A program made the position numbers and the translations under genes. A DNA stretch of 32,103 nt from Alphaproteobacteria bacterium (GTDB lineage Bacteria > Pseudomonadota > Alphaproteobacteria > Rhizobiales > Aestuariivirgaceae), in the NCBI GenBank assembly GCA_020441605.1, contig JAGRLX010000081.1, positions 1 through 32,103 on the forward strand, written 5' to 3'. Shown in pieces: positions 9,083 to 16,552 of the stretch (position 1 is the stretch's first letter; every line of letters begins with the position of its first letter). The notes beneath the pieces were generated by a model. That model was not told the origin of the DNA. It saw only the letters and a list, made by a program, of their open reading frames with translations, and searched no databases.

Positions 9083-10288
9083 ATGGCACTGCTCCCCGTC
9101 GAAGAGGCCCGCTCCCGCATCCTTCGTGGTGTCAAGCCGCTGCCAGCCGAGAAGGTGACACTTGCAGGAAGCCTTGGACGGGTGCTCGCCCAACCGGTCA
9201 AGGCACGGCGCAACCAGCCGCCTTTCGCCGCTTCGGCCATGGACGGCTACGCAGTCATTGCCGACGATCTGCGAAACACCCCGGTCTCTCTGAAGATTGT
9301 CGGGACCTCGGCGGCCGGCAACCGTTTCGCAGGCACGCTTCGCTCGGGCGAAACGGTCCGGATCTTCACCGGCGCACCAATGCCGAAAGGGGCGGATGCG
9401 GTGATCATCCAGGAAAATACCGCCGTCCAATCCAAGCCCTTCGTGTCCATGCTCCAATCCGTGGCCCAGGGCCAGAACGTGCGCGATCCGGGGCTCGATT
9501 TCGCGCGCGGCGACGTTCTCCTCCCGGCCGGAATCAGGCTCAAAGCGCGCGACATCGGCCTCGCCGCGGCGGCCAATGCCGCAGAGATCAGCGTCCGTCG
9601 CAAGCCGGTGGTGGCGATCTTTGCCACCGGCGACGAACTGGTGGCGCCTGGCTCCAAGCCCTCCCCCGACCAGATCGTGTCTTCCAACAGCCATGCCATG
9701 CAGATGATGGCGACTCTCTTCGGCGCCCGCGTGGTCAATCTCGGCATCGTGCCCGACCGGCTGAAAGCCACCGAACGCGTGATTGCCAGGGCCGCCGAGG
9801 CCGATATCCTGATGACCAGTGGCGGCGCATCGGTCGGCGACCATGACTTCGTTCAGGAGGCCTTCAGGAACGCCGGGGTCGACATCAAGTTCTGGAAAAT
9901 CGCCATGCGGCCGGGCAAGCCCTTCATGTACGGGCGCAAGAACGGACAGCACATTCTCGGACTTCCCGGCAATCCCGTATCGGCCCTCGTCTGCGCCAGG
10001 CTGTTCTTGAAACCCTTGCTTGACGTGTTGCTCGGACTGCCCCGGGGGGATGATCTGGTGATGGCCCGGCTCGCAACAGCCATGAAGGCCAACGACGCCC
10101 GGCAGGACTATGTCCGGGCCACGCTGGAGATCGCTGCCGATGGCAGTCGGACGGCCACCCCGTTTTCGCGGCAGGACTCGTCGATGCAGCGCACCTTCCG
10201 TGAAGCCGATTGCCTGATCGTCCGCCCGCCGCAGGCTCCCGAGGCCGGCGCTGGCGACATGGTGCCGATCCTGCCGCTTGATTTCTAG
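9083..10288 (+). CDS. moeA: Molybdopterin molybdenumtransferase
   Basis: MoeA inserts molybdate into adenylylated molybdopterin, the last general step of molybdenum cofactor synthesis. The 401-residue protein has the expected blocks: AMDGYAV near residue 52, IFTGAPMPKGADAVI, FATGDELV, TSGGASVGDHDF, KIAMRPGKPFMYG and LGLPGNPVSALV. The ATG at 9083 lies 4 bases past the moaC stop; the frame from 9032 lies within moaC and is rejected. The ribosome-binding site (AAGG inside the moaC end) is modest, consistent with coupling to moaC. Confidence 0.95.
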   Translation: MALLPVEEARSRILRGVKPLPAEKVTLAGSLGRVLAQPVKARRNQPPFAASAMDGYAVIADDLRNTPVSLKIVGTSAAGNRFAGTLRSGETVRIFTGAPMPKGADAVIIQENTAVQSKPFVSMLQSVAQGQNVRDPGLDFARGDVLLPAGIRLKARDIGLAAAANAAEISVRRKPVVAIFATGDELVAPGSKPSPDQIVSSNSHAMQMMATLFGARVVNLGIVPDRLKATERVIARAAEADILMTSGGASVGDHDFVQEAFRNAGVDIKFWKIAMRPGKPFMYGRKNGQHILGLPGNPVSALVCARLFLKPLLDVLLGLPRGDDLVMARLATAMKANDARQDYVRATLEIAADGSRTATPFSRQDSSMQRTFREADCLIVRPPQAPEAGAGDMVPILPLDF

Positions 10289-10308
10289 CGGTTACGGAAA
10301 GTAAACAC

Positions 10309-10337
10309 TTGAAGAACTAAATGGCAACCTGTAACGT
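10309..10337 (+). promoter_or_regulatory. Candidate lexA promoter
   Basis: TTGAAG (10309-10314) and TAACGT (10332-10337) are spaced by 17 bases in the gap between moeA and lexA. The -35 box matches the consensus at 4 of 6 positions and the -10 box at 3 of 6. The transcription start would fall near 10344, inside the SOS operator candidate, which is the arrangement expected for LexA self-repression. Confidence 0.45.
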
Positions 10338-10338
10338 C

Positions 10339-10353
10339 GTTTCAGATTTGTTC
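10339..10353 (+). promoter_or_regulatory. Probable LexA operator (SOS box)
   Basis: GTTTCAGATTTGTTC matches the alphaproteobacterial LexA site GTTC-N7-GTTC at 7 of 8 defined bases. It lies 33 bases before the lexA ATG and directly after the candidate -10 box. The match and position are seen; self-repression of lexA is inferred from what is known of the family. Confidence 0.65.
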
Positions 10354-10385
10354 CGATTCTGGAGCGCCAAGACAGGAAAGTGGCC

Positions 10386-11090
10386 ATGCTCACCCGCAAG
10401 CAACTCGAACTCCTCATGTTCATCAATGAACGCCTCAAGGAAGAAGGCGTCCCCCCGTCCTTCGAGGAGATGAAGGAAGCGCTCAATCTGCAGTCGAAGT
10501 CCGGCGTGCACCGCTTGATCGTTGCGTTGGAGGAGCGTGGGTTCCTGCGCCGCATGCCGAACCGGGCGCGCGCCCTGGAAGTCATCAAGCTTCCGGAAAG
10601 CCACTCACCGAGCCTCAGTGCCAAGAAGCAGAATTTCACGCCCAGTGTGATCCAGGGCAATCTCGGCCGGGTGAAGCCGGTGGCAGCCAGCAATGATGGC
10701 GCGCCGCGGGCCGCCGCTGTGCCGATGATGGGACGCATCGCCGCGGGTGTTCCGATTTCCGCCATTCAGGATCATTCGGCCAATATCGCCGTTCCCCCGG
10801 AAATGCTCGGAAGCGGTGAGCACTTCGCACTTGAGGTGAAGGGCGATTCGATGATCGACGCCGGCATTTTCGATGGCGACACGGTGATCATTCGCAAGGG
10901 TGACACGGCACACAATGGTGATATCGTGGTGGCTCTGGTCGATGATGAGGAAGCCACCTTGAAGCGCCTGCGCCGCAAGGGCGATTCAGTGGCGCTGGAA
11001 GCTGCCAACGCGGCCTATGAAACCCGCATCTTCGGTCCTGATCGCATTCGGGTCCAGGGACGTCTCGTCGGTCTTCTCCGGCGCTACTGA
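10386..11090 (+). CDS. lexA: LexA repressor, SOS regulator
   Basis: LexA represses DNA-damage genes and cleaves itself when RecA filaments form. The 234-residue protein begins [10 protein letters not shown], the usual alphaproteobacterial start. An N-terminal winged-helix DNA-binding domain (1-70) is joined by a linker to the S24-type protease domain. The cleavage site is A120-G121 in GRIAAGVPI; the catalytic Ser155 lies in KGDSMIDAG and Lys193 in EATLKRL. The ATG at 10386 is preferred because AGGAAAG lies 5 bases before it; the in-frame GTG at 10380 would lie directly against that site. It lies 97 bases after moeA with its own promoter and operator. Confidence 0.96.
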   Translation: MLTRKQLELLMFINERLKEEGVPPSFEEMKEALNLQSKSGVHRLIVALEERGFLRRMPNRARALEVIKLPESHSPSLSAKKQNFTPSVIQGNLGRVKPVAASNDGAPRAAAVPMMGRIAAGVPISAIQDHSANIAVPPEMLGSGEHFALEVKGDSMIDAGIFDGDTVIIRKGDTAHNGDIVVALVDDEEATLKRLRRKGDSVALEAANAAYETRIFGPDRIRVQGRLVGLLRRY

Positions 11091-11156
11091 CCTGCTCCCG
11101 CAACGCCTGCATGCCAGATTCGACATGGTCGGTCAGCGGACTGTCCGGGCATCTCA

Positions 11157-11187
11157 CCTGACCGCCACTGGTCCAAGACTGGTCAGG
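11157..11187 (+). repeat. Short inverted repeat after lexA
   Basis: CCTGACC (11157-11163) and GGTCAGG (11181-11187) flank a 17-base loop in the 218-base gap between lexA and the glutathione-transferase-like gene. No T tract follows, so terminator function is doubtful. Nothing else recognisable was found in this gap. Confidence 0.3.
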
Positions 11188-11308
11188 CTCATAATCCCAT
11201 TCGACCGCTTGGGGTCAAGCGTCGCCCAGGCAACTTTCATATCTCCAGTTTCACCGCGGGTCCACCTGGGCTAGGTTGCTTCAAAATGAGTTGGAGCGCA
11301 GCAAACCA

Positions 11309-11920
11309 ATGAAGATCTATGGCGATATGATTTCCCCTTTTGTCCGCATGACACTCGTGACGGCCCATGAGACCGGCCTGTCCGGGCGGGTGGAGCATGT
11401 GACCGAGGGGGTTCGGCCGACCGAAGTCAATTCCAAGCTCGCCGCGCTCTCGGCGATCGGCAAGATTCCGATCCTGGAAACCGATCACGGCCATGCCGTG
11501 TACGATTCCCGAGTGATCATCGAATATCTCTGCCACGTCGCCGGCAATTCCGCTCTCATCCCCGACGATGGCGTAAAGCGTTTCCGCGTACTCACGCTCC
11601 AGGCCCTGGCCCAAGGCACGGCCGACGCTGCCGTGGGATTGCGCTATGAACTGGGCGTTCGCCCCAAGGGCTTGCAGTGGGAAGCCTGGATCGAGCGGAC
11701 CAACACGCGCCTCAACGCCGCCTGCGACGACATGGAGAAGAACTGGCTTGCCTGTCTTTTCGAGGTCAATGCCGGTTCGATCTGCACAGCCGTGGTGCTG
11801 TCCTATCTGGACTTCCGCCTGCCGGAACTCGGCTGGCGCAACGAGCGGCCAGGGCTTGCCGCTTTTCATGAGTCGTTCACGGCGCGCGACAGCATGGTGA
11901 AGACAAGGCTCGGCGCCTGA
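11309..11920 (+). CDS. Glutathione S-transferase family protein
   Basis: The 203-residue product has an N-terminal thioredoxin-like domain (about 1-80) beginning MKIYGDMISPFVRM, with S9 at the usual position of the catalytic Ser/Cys. It includes the glutathione-binding strand GKIPILETDHG with its cis-proline and YDSRVIIEYL. An all-helical C-terminal domain follows (about 90-200). Family members conjugate glutathione to electrophiles or reduce disulfides; the substrate here is unknown. The ATG at 11309 begins the domain; an in-frame TTG at 11276 is possible but would add an unrelated extension. GGAG stands about 12 bases upstream, a long spacing. The gene is 55 bases before the FAD hydroxylase, so the two may be co-transcribed. 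Confidence 0.85.
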   Translation: MKIYGDMISPFVRMTLVTAHETGLSGRVEHVTEGVRPTEVNSKLAALSAIGKIPILETDHGHAVYDSRVIIEYLCHVAGNSALIPDDGVKRFRVLTLQALAQGTADAAVGLRYELGVRPKGLQWEAWIERTNTRLNAACDDMEKNWLACLFEVNAGSICTAVVLSYLDFRLPELGWRNERPGLAAFHESFTARDSMVKTRLGA

Positions 11921-11975
11921 AGCCGCGACAGTAGCGCCCCTTGAATCAAGCCTCCGCCGGTTCCAGTTTGTCAGC

Positions 11976-13181
11976 ATGACGGAATTCAATGCGATTGTCG
12001 TGGGCGGCGGGCCGGCTGGCCTCACGGCGGCTTGCCTCGTGGCGCAAGAAGGACTTCGCACCGCCCTCGTCTCCGCCGAATCCGATGTGCGTGATCCGCG
12101 CACCGTGGCTCTCATGCGCCCCTCCATAAGGTTGCTCGAACACCTCGGCCTCTGGCCGGGAGACCTGCAGGAGCAGACCACCGCGCTGCGACGCCTGAGG
12201 CTGGTCGACGATACCGGCAGCCGGATCGTGGCGCCCACCATCACCTTCGATCCGGCCGAGATCGGTGAGGACGTCTTCGGATGGAATTTTCCGCTGTCGA
12301 TCCTCCTCCCCGCGCTCCGCCAGCGGGCATGGGCCGCGGGCGTTCAATTCATCGCCTCCGATGTGGTCGCAGCCACGACCACCTCTGAGAGCGTCGTTGT
12401 CACAACGGCAGCTGGCGACCTGCTGGAGGCGCCCGTTGTCCTGGCCTCTGACGGACGAAACTCACCGCTGCGCGATGCGGCAGGCATCAAGACCAACACC
12501 TGGTCCTATGACCAGGTGGCCATTGCCACGAGTTTCGCCCACAGTGGCCCCCATGACGGCATTTCGACAGAATATCACAAGCCTGCAGGCCCCTTCACCA
12601 CCGTGCCCCTGCCGGGCAACCAGTCGAGCCTGGTGTGGATGGAACGGCCGGCGCGGGCGGCGGCGATCATGGTCCTGTCCGACGACGCCCTCGCCCGCGA
12701 GATTCAGCTGCAGTCCCATGGCGACCTCGGACTGGTTTCCGCTATTGGGCCGCGGCGGGCCTTCCCAATGCAGGGCCTCATCGCCCGTGAATTCGCCCGC
12801 CACCGGATCATCCTGATCGGCGAGTCAGCCCATGTCGTGCCGCCGATCGGCGCCCAAGGCCTGAACATGTCGCTTCGCGATGCGGCCCAGGCAGCAGAAC
12901 TCGTTTCCGGGGCCGAGGACCCCGGTAGTCCAGACATACTGCGGCGCTACGACTTGCTCCGCCGCCGCGACATCCAGCCCCGCCAGCAGGCCATCGATCT
13001 GATGAACCGCTCGCTTTTGTCTGGTCACCTGGCACTCGAGGGCGGTCGGGCGCTCAGCCTCTCACTGATTGCCAGCTTCTCCCCATTGCGCCGTTTCATC
13101 GTGGCGAGAGGCCTGTCACCGGTGACGGGTGTGCCACGGATCATGCGCGATCAGGGCAAGATTCCGGCCTTGATGAAGTAG
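11976..13181 (+). CDS. UbiH/UbiF/Coq6-family FAD-dependent hydroxylase
   Basis: The 401-residue flavoprotein monooxygenase has the N-terminal dinucleotide motif GGGPAGLTAA (10-19), the middle DG motif ASDGRNSPLRDAAG (157-170) and the FAD-ribityl motif GESAHVVPPIGAQGLN (282-297). In the last motif Glu replaces the more common Asp. Members hydroxylate the ubiquinone ring, so a role in ubiquinone synthesis is likely, but the ring position (C1, C5 or C6) cannot be told from sequence alone. Its last 31 bases overlap the end of the AEC permease gene on the other strand. Confidence 0.85.
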   Translation: MTEFNAIVVGGGPAGLTAACLVAQEGLRTALVSAESDVRDPRTVALMRPSIRLLEHLGLWPGDLQEQTTALRRLRLVDDTGSRIVAPTITFDPAEIGEDVFGWNFPLSILLPALRQRAWAAGVQFIASDVVAATTTSESVVVTTAAGDLLEAPVVLASDGRNSPLRDAAGIKTNTWSYDQVAIATSFAHSGPHDGISTEYHKPAGPFTTVPLPGNQSSLVWMERPARAAAIMVLSDDALAREIQLQSHGDLGLVSAIGPRRAFPMQGLIAREFARHRIILIGESAHVVPPIGAQGLNMSLRDAAQAAELVSGAEDPGSPDILRRYDLLRRRDIQPRQQAIDLMNRSLLSGHLALEGGRALSLSLIASFSPLRRFIVARGLSPVTGVPRIMRDQGKIPALMK

Positions 13182-14104
13182 ATGAGCACCGGAATGATCG
13201 CGGCCGAGACCGCCGTGGTCACGATCACCGCCGTGGAAGCACCCTCGATATAGGCCTTGTACTGGCTCGCCAGAATGAGGGCGTTGGATGCTGTCGGCAG
13301 CGCCGCCATCATCACGGCCACATGCAGCCACACCGGTTCGATTCCCGGAACCTGGCTCACCACAAGAAGCGCCAGAGCGGGCTGCACGGCGACCTTCATG
13401 CCGACGACCAGAGGCAACTCGCGCCCGATGCCGGCAAACTTGCGCATGCCGACCGTCACACCAAGAGCGAAGAGCGCCGTCGGACCCGCCGACCGCATCA
13501 GCATCTCGAGCATTGTCCGGAATCCATCGGGCACCGGAAAAGCGAATGCGGACGCGCAGACACCCAAGATCGTGGCCACGATGAAGGGATGACTGGCGAC
13601 CTGCCTGACGATCCGCAGTGCCACGGCTCCCCAGTGTGCTTCCTCGTCCTGCTCGTGTCCAAGTGTTGCCAGGATGGGCGTGATCACGAACTGCGCCGTG
13701 CAATCGAAGCAAAACACCAGGGCCGCCGGCACCGCCGCCTCTGGCCCGAAAAATGCCACAGCGAGAGGCAATCCCATATAGCCGACATTGCCGTAGCTGC
13801 CGGATGTTCCCTGGAGTGCTGCAATCCGCAGCGGCGTCCCCCAGAGCCACATCGAGAGACCGGTGACCGCGGCGAAGGCGCAGATTGTGACCGAAGTGAC
13901 AGCAATCATGAAGGGCCAGTTCAACAATTGGCCGAATGGCGCGGCCGCCACCACGAGGAAGATGAGCGCCGGAAGTGCGAAATAGACAAGAAAGATGTTG
14001 AGCCACGCCAGCCCTTCTTCGCCAAGATGCCAGAGGCGGGCCGCTAGCACGCCCAGCAGAATGAGCCCGAAGAAGGGCATGGCCAAACTGAGGATTTCGC
14101 TCAT
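13151..14104 (-). CDS. AEC-family auxin-efflux-carrier-type permease
   Basis: The 317-residue membrane protein fits the AEC family (PF03547-type), which includes malonate, malate and other organic-anion carriers. About ten hydrophobic segments in two sets of five can be traced, starting with LAMPFFGLILLGVLAARLWHL. The conserved GSYGNVGYMGLPLA segment holds the family's Asn/Gly-rich helix break, and TALFALGVTVG is the matching C-terminal region. The ATG at 14104 is preferred; the open frame reaches a TTG at 14167, near the hspQ start. No strong ribosome-binding site is visible. The substrate is unknown. It is divergent from hspQ and convergent, with overlap, to the UbiH-like gene. Confidence 0.85.
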   Translation of the reverse strand: MSEILSLAMPFFGLILLGVLAARLWHLGEEGLAWLNIFLVYFALPALIFLVVAAAPFGQLLNWPFMIAVTSVTICAFAAVTGLSMWLWGTPLRIAALQGTSGSYGNVGYMGLPLAVAFFGPEAAVPAALVFCFDCTAQFVITPILATLGHEQDEEAHWGAVALRIVRQVASHPFIVATILGVCASAFAFPVPDGFRTMLEMLMRSAGPTALFALGVTVGMRKFAGIGRELPLVVGMKVAVQPALALLVVSQVPGIEPVWLHVAVMMAALPTASNALILASQYKAYIEGASTAVIVTTAVSAAIIPVLIYFIKAGILP

Positions 14105-14176
14105 GAGAGATCGGTTGTTGACGCTGTCCGTTGCATGGCTCTTGCCTTCCGCAGGCGTCCTTGGCAATCAATAGTT

Positions 14177-14515
14177 ATGACAAGGCTGCCATCCGCAAAA
14201 TTTACCATCGGCCAACTGGTGAAACACCGCCTCTTCCCGTTTCGCGGCGTGATTTTTGACGTCGATCCGGTGTTCAACAATACCGAGGAATGGTGGCTGG
14301 CGATTCCCGAGGAGGTTCGGCCGCGCAAGGACCAGCCCTTCTATCACCTGCTCGCCGAAAACGACGAAACCGAATACGTGGCCTATGTGTCCGAGCAGAA
14401 CCTCCTGGTGGATGAAAGCGGGGAACCGGTTCGCCATCCGCAGGTGAGGGAATATTTCGAGGGGTTCGACAGCGAGCGCAAGGCCTATCGTCCGCGCACC
14501 CGCATCAGTCACTGA
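14177..14515 (+). CDS. hspQ: Heat shock protein HspQ (YccV-like)
   Basis: The 112-residue protein matches the HspQ/YccV family: AKFTIGQLVKHRLFPFRGVI, FDVDPVFNNTEEWW, QPFYHLLAENDETEYVAYVSEQNLL and HPQVREYFEGF. In enterobacteria HspQ binds hemimethylated oriC DNA and acts as a specificity factor for Lon protease; the role in alphaproteobacteria is less studied. The ATG at 14177 gives the standard start MTRLPSAKF; an in-frame start at 14135 adds an Arg-rich extension with no support. Its stop overlaps the end of the alanine-racemase-like gene by 11 bases, tail to tail. Confidence 0.93.
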   Translation: MTRLPSAKFTIGQLVKHRLFPFRGVIFDVDPVFNNTEEWWLAIPEEVRPRKDQPFYHLLAENDETEYVAYVSEQNLLVDESGEPVRHPQVREYFEGFDSERKAYRPRTRISH

Positions 14516-15647
14516 CTTCGGTGACAAAGGGCACATTGCGCAACGCTACCTGCCAATAGGCAGCGCTAGGGGCACCTTGGTGCCGGGCGACATCCTCAAC
14601 CGAAATCGCGTCGCCCCCATCCTCGCCGATGATCGTCACCACGTCACCCAGGCCAGCGGCGGGGACGCCACTGATATCGATCACGGCGTATTCTGCTGAT
14701 ACCGCCAAAACCGGACAGCGCAGGCCATAGCAAAGGACATGAGCGGTCTGACCGGCTGCGGCCGGCCGCAGCCCATTGTCCATGCCAAGAAGAATGACCG
14801 CCGTCGTTCGTGCCGTGGCAAGTCCGCCGGGGCCTGTGCCGATCAGATCGTCACCCGGTCTGAACCGCCCGATATGGATGATCGCAGCCCGCAACGCCTT
14901 CAGGGCCTTCCTGAACCCCAGCGCCTCACCCCGCTGTCCATTGACCGGATGAAGACCGAAGACGAGATGACCGGGCGCAATGGTGTTGAGTTCATCGGGA
15001 AAATCCTGCGACAGGACCGAACTGGCCGCTGCCTGGGCATAGTCTATGCGAATGCCATGTTCCCTCTCGACCACCCGGACGAGGCCGGCGAAAGCCCTCA
15101 GCCGGCGCTGTGACCATTGCCCGCCGATCTCATCGGAAAAGGGGATGTGGGTGTAGATGCCCTCCAGATGGAGTGAAGAGTGCTTGCGGACGATGCGAAT
15201 GAAGTCCGCGGCTTCGTCGAGGCGCACCCCGATCCGCCCCAGGCCGGCGTCGACCTTCACATGGACGGCAACGGGCGCGGAACGGGCCTGCGCCAATGCC
15301 GCGAGAGCCGACAGGGACTCGGCCGAATAGACACTGGGGGTCAGCCCGTGGCTGAGCAATTCGCCGTGCCCTGCCGGGAGTTGCGAGCCGTACATCAGGA
15401 CCGGAATCGTGACCCCGGCCCGCCGCGCCGCGACAGCATCGTCGAAATTGGCGGTCGCCAGACCCTCGACCCCCAGTCCTTGAAGATGCCTGCTGACAGC
15501 CGTCACGCCATGGCCATAGGCATTGGCCTTCACCGGCGCCAGGATCTTGATCGGACGGGCCACCCGCTGCCGCAGCAGATTGACATTGTGGGTGATGGCC
15601 CCGAGATCGACTTCCGCCCACACGGGACGGGCATCACGATAGCTCAC
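14505..15647 (-). CDS. Alanine-racemase-like PLP protein lacking catalytic tyrosine
   Basis: The 380-residue protein aligns along its full length with alanine racemase, with a PLP barrel at about 8-235 and a beta domain to 380. The barrel keeps the PLP lysine K40 in PVKANAYGHG, Y44, R138 in DAGLGRIGV and H167 in GIYTH. Three hallmark positions are changed. The Arg that contacts the PLP ring nitrogen is A224 (IAPGHLVFG), the second catalytic base Tyr is G270 (FRPGDDLIGTGPGG), and the substrate-site Met is A318 (VSAEY). GYADG has become GMDNG. Ordinary two-base racemisation is therefore unlikely. Alternatives are a changed PLP reaction or a binding role. Translation starts at GTG 15647, overlapping the PhyH-gene stop as GTGA. 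Confidence 0.8.
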   Translation of the reverse strand: MSYRDARPVWAEVDLGAITHNVNLLRQRVARPIKILAPVKANAYGHGVTAVSRHLQGLGVEGLATANFDDAVAARRAGVTIPVLMYGSQLPAGHGELLSHGLTPSVYSAESLSALAALAQARSAPVAVHVKVDAGLGRIGVRLDEAADFIRIVRKHSSLHLEGIYTHIPFSDEIGGQWSQRRLRAFAGLVRVVEREHGIRIDYAQAAASSVLSQDFPDELNTIAPGHLVFGLHPVNGQRGEALGFRKALKALRAAIIHIGRFRPGDDLIGTGPGGLATARTTAVILLGMDNGLRPAAAGQTAHVLCYGLRCPVLAVSAEYAVIDISGVPAAGLGDVVTIIGEDGGDAISVEDVARHQGAPSAAYWQVALRNVPFVTEVSD

Positions 15648-16438
15648 GATGCCAGACTCGTCAGGCAGTCGGGTGCCATGGCGACGATGGCCGGAAGATC
15701 GCGGTCGTCATAGACGATATGCTTTGGCCTCACGCTGGGACTTGTCGCCTTGTTGGACATGGCATTGTAGGTCAGCGTCATCATGCGCCTGGACCACGGC
15801 GAGAGGTTGCCCGCTGAACCGTGCAGAACATTGACATTCATGAAATTCACCGAGCCGGCCGGGCCGGTCGGCGCCACCACCCCAAGCCTGCGGACCTGCT
15901 CCTTGATCACATCCGGACTGGTGTAGCGGAAGGAATAGGATGTGCCCTGATCAGAGTTCTCCGGCATGTCGTCGTTCAGGTTCTGGGATCCGGGGACCAG
16001 CATCAGAGGACCGTTCATCGTGTTGATGTCGTCGAAGAAGATGAGCGCATTCACCATGCGCGGGAGCGGAATATGGTCGTCGCGGTGATAGGCCGGATAG
16101 TCCTGATGCCAGAACCAGACATCACCGTTGAAGGCCGCCTTGCAGTTCAGCCCCGATTGAAACACGTAGACACTTTCACCAAGGAGTTCTTCCGCGGCAC
16201 GAACCAGCGCCGGATGATGAACCAGACGATTGAAGACATCGCTGTAGACATGCGGATTGACAACGGTGCGCGGTGTGACGCCGTCCTTCTCCCTGATCAC
16301 CCGCAAGGGATCATCGCCATATGATGTCAGGATGCGGTTCAGCTCCGCGATCACCACCGCGACCTCGGCCGGCGACAGGAGATTTGGCCGGAAGGCAAAA
16401 CCCTGCCGCTCGTACTCGGATACAAGTTCAGATGCCAT
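15644..16438 (-). CDS. PhyH-type Fe(II)/2-oxoglutarate dioxygenase
   Basis: The 264-residue protein belongs to the phytanoyl-CoA dioxygenase superfamily, which also contains ectoine and proline hydroxylases. The iron ligands are visible as H111 and D113 in WFWHQDYPAYH and H206 in NVLHGSAGN. R217 or R218 in SPWSRRMM is placed to hold 2-oxoglutarate. RMVNALIFFDDINTMNGPLMLVPGSQ (127-152) is typical of small-molecule hydroxylases in this group. The ATG at 16438 follows GGGAGACGAACGACG. It is 114 bases after glmS on the same strand and overlaps the racemase-like gene by four bases, so the pair is probably one functional unit. The substrate is unknown; a free or modified amino acid is a reasonable guess from the partner. 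Confidence 0.85.
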   Translation of the reverse strand: MASELVSEYERQGFAFRPNLLSPAEVAVVIAELNRILTSYGDDPLRVIREKDGVTPRTVVNPHVYSDVFNRLVHHPALVRAAEELLGESVYVFQSGLNCKAAFNGDVWFWHQDYPAYHRDDHIPLPRMVNALIFFDDINTMNGPLMLVPGSQNLNDDMPENSDQGTSYSFRYTSPDVIKEQVRRLGVVAPTGPAGSVNFMNVNVLHGSAGNLSPWSRRMMTLTYNAMSNKATSPSVRPKHIVYDDRDLPAIVAMAPDCLTSLAS

Positions 16439-16552
16439 CGTCGTTCGTCTCCCACCGGTCTGATCTGGTCAGGAGGCTAGGACCAAATGCCGTCACGAGG
16501 CAAGTGAGGTCTCGCGCGGGTCAGGCTTGTGGAAACCGGACCTTCTGGACCC

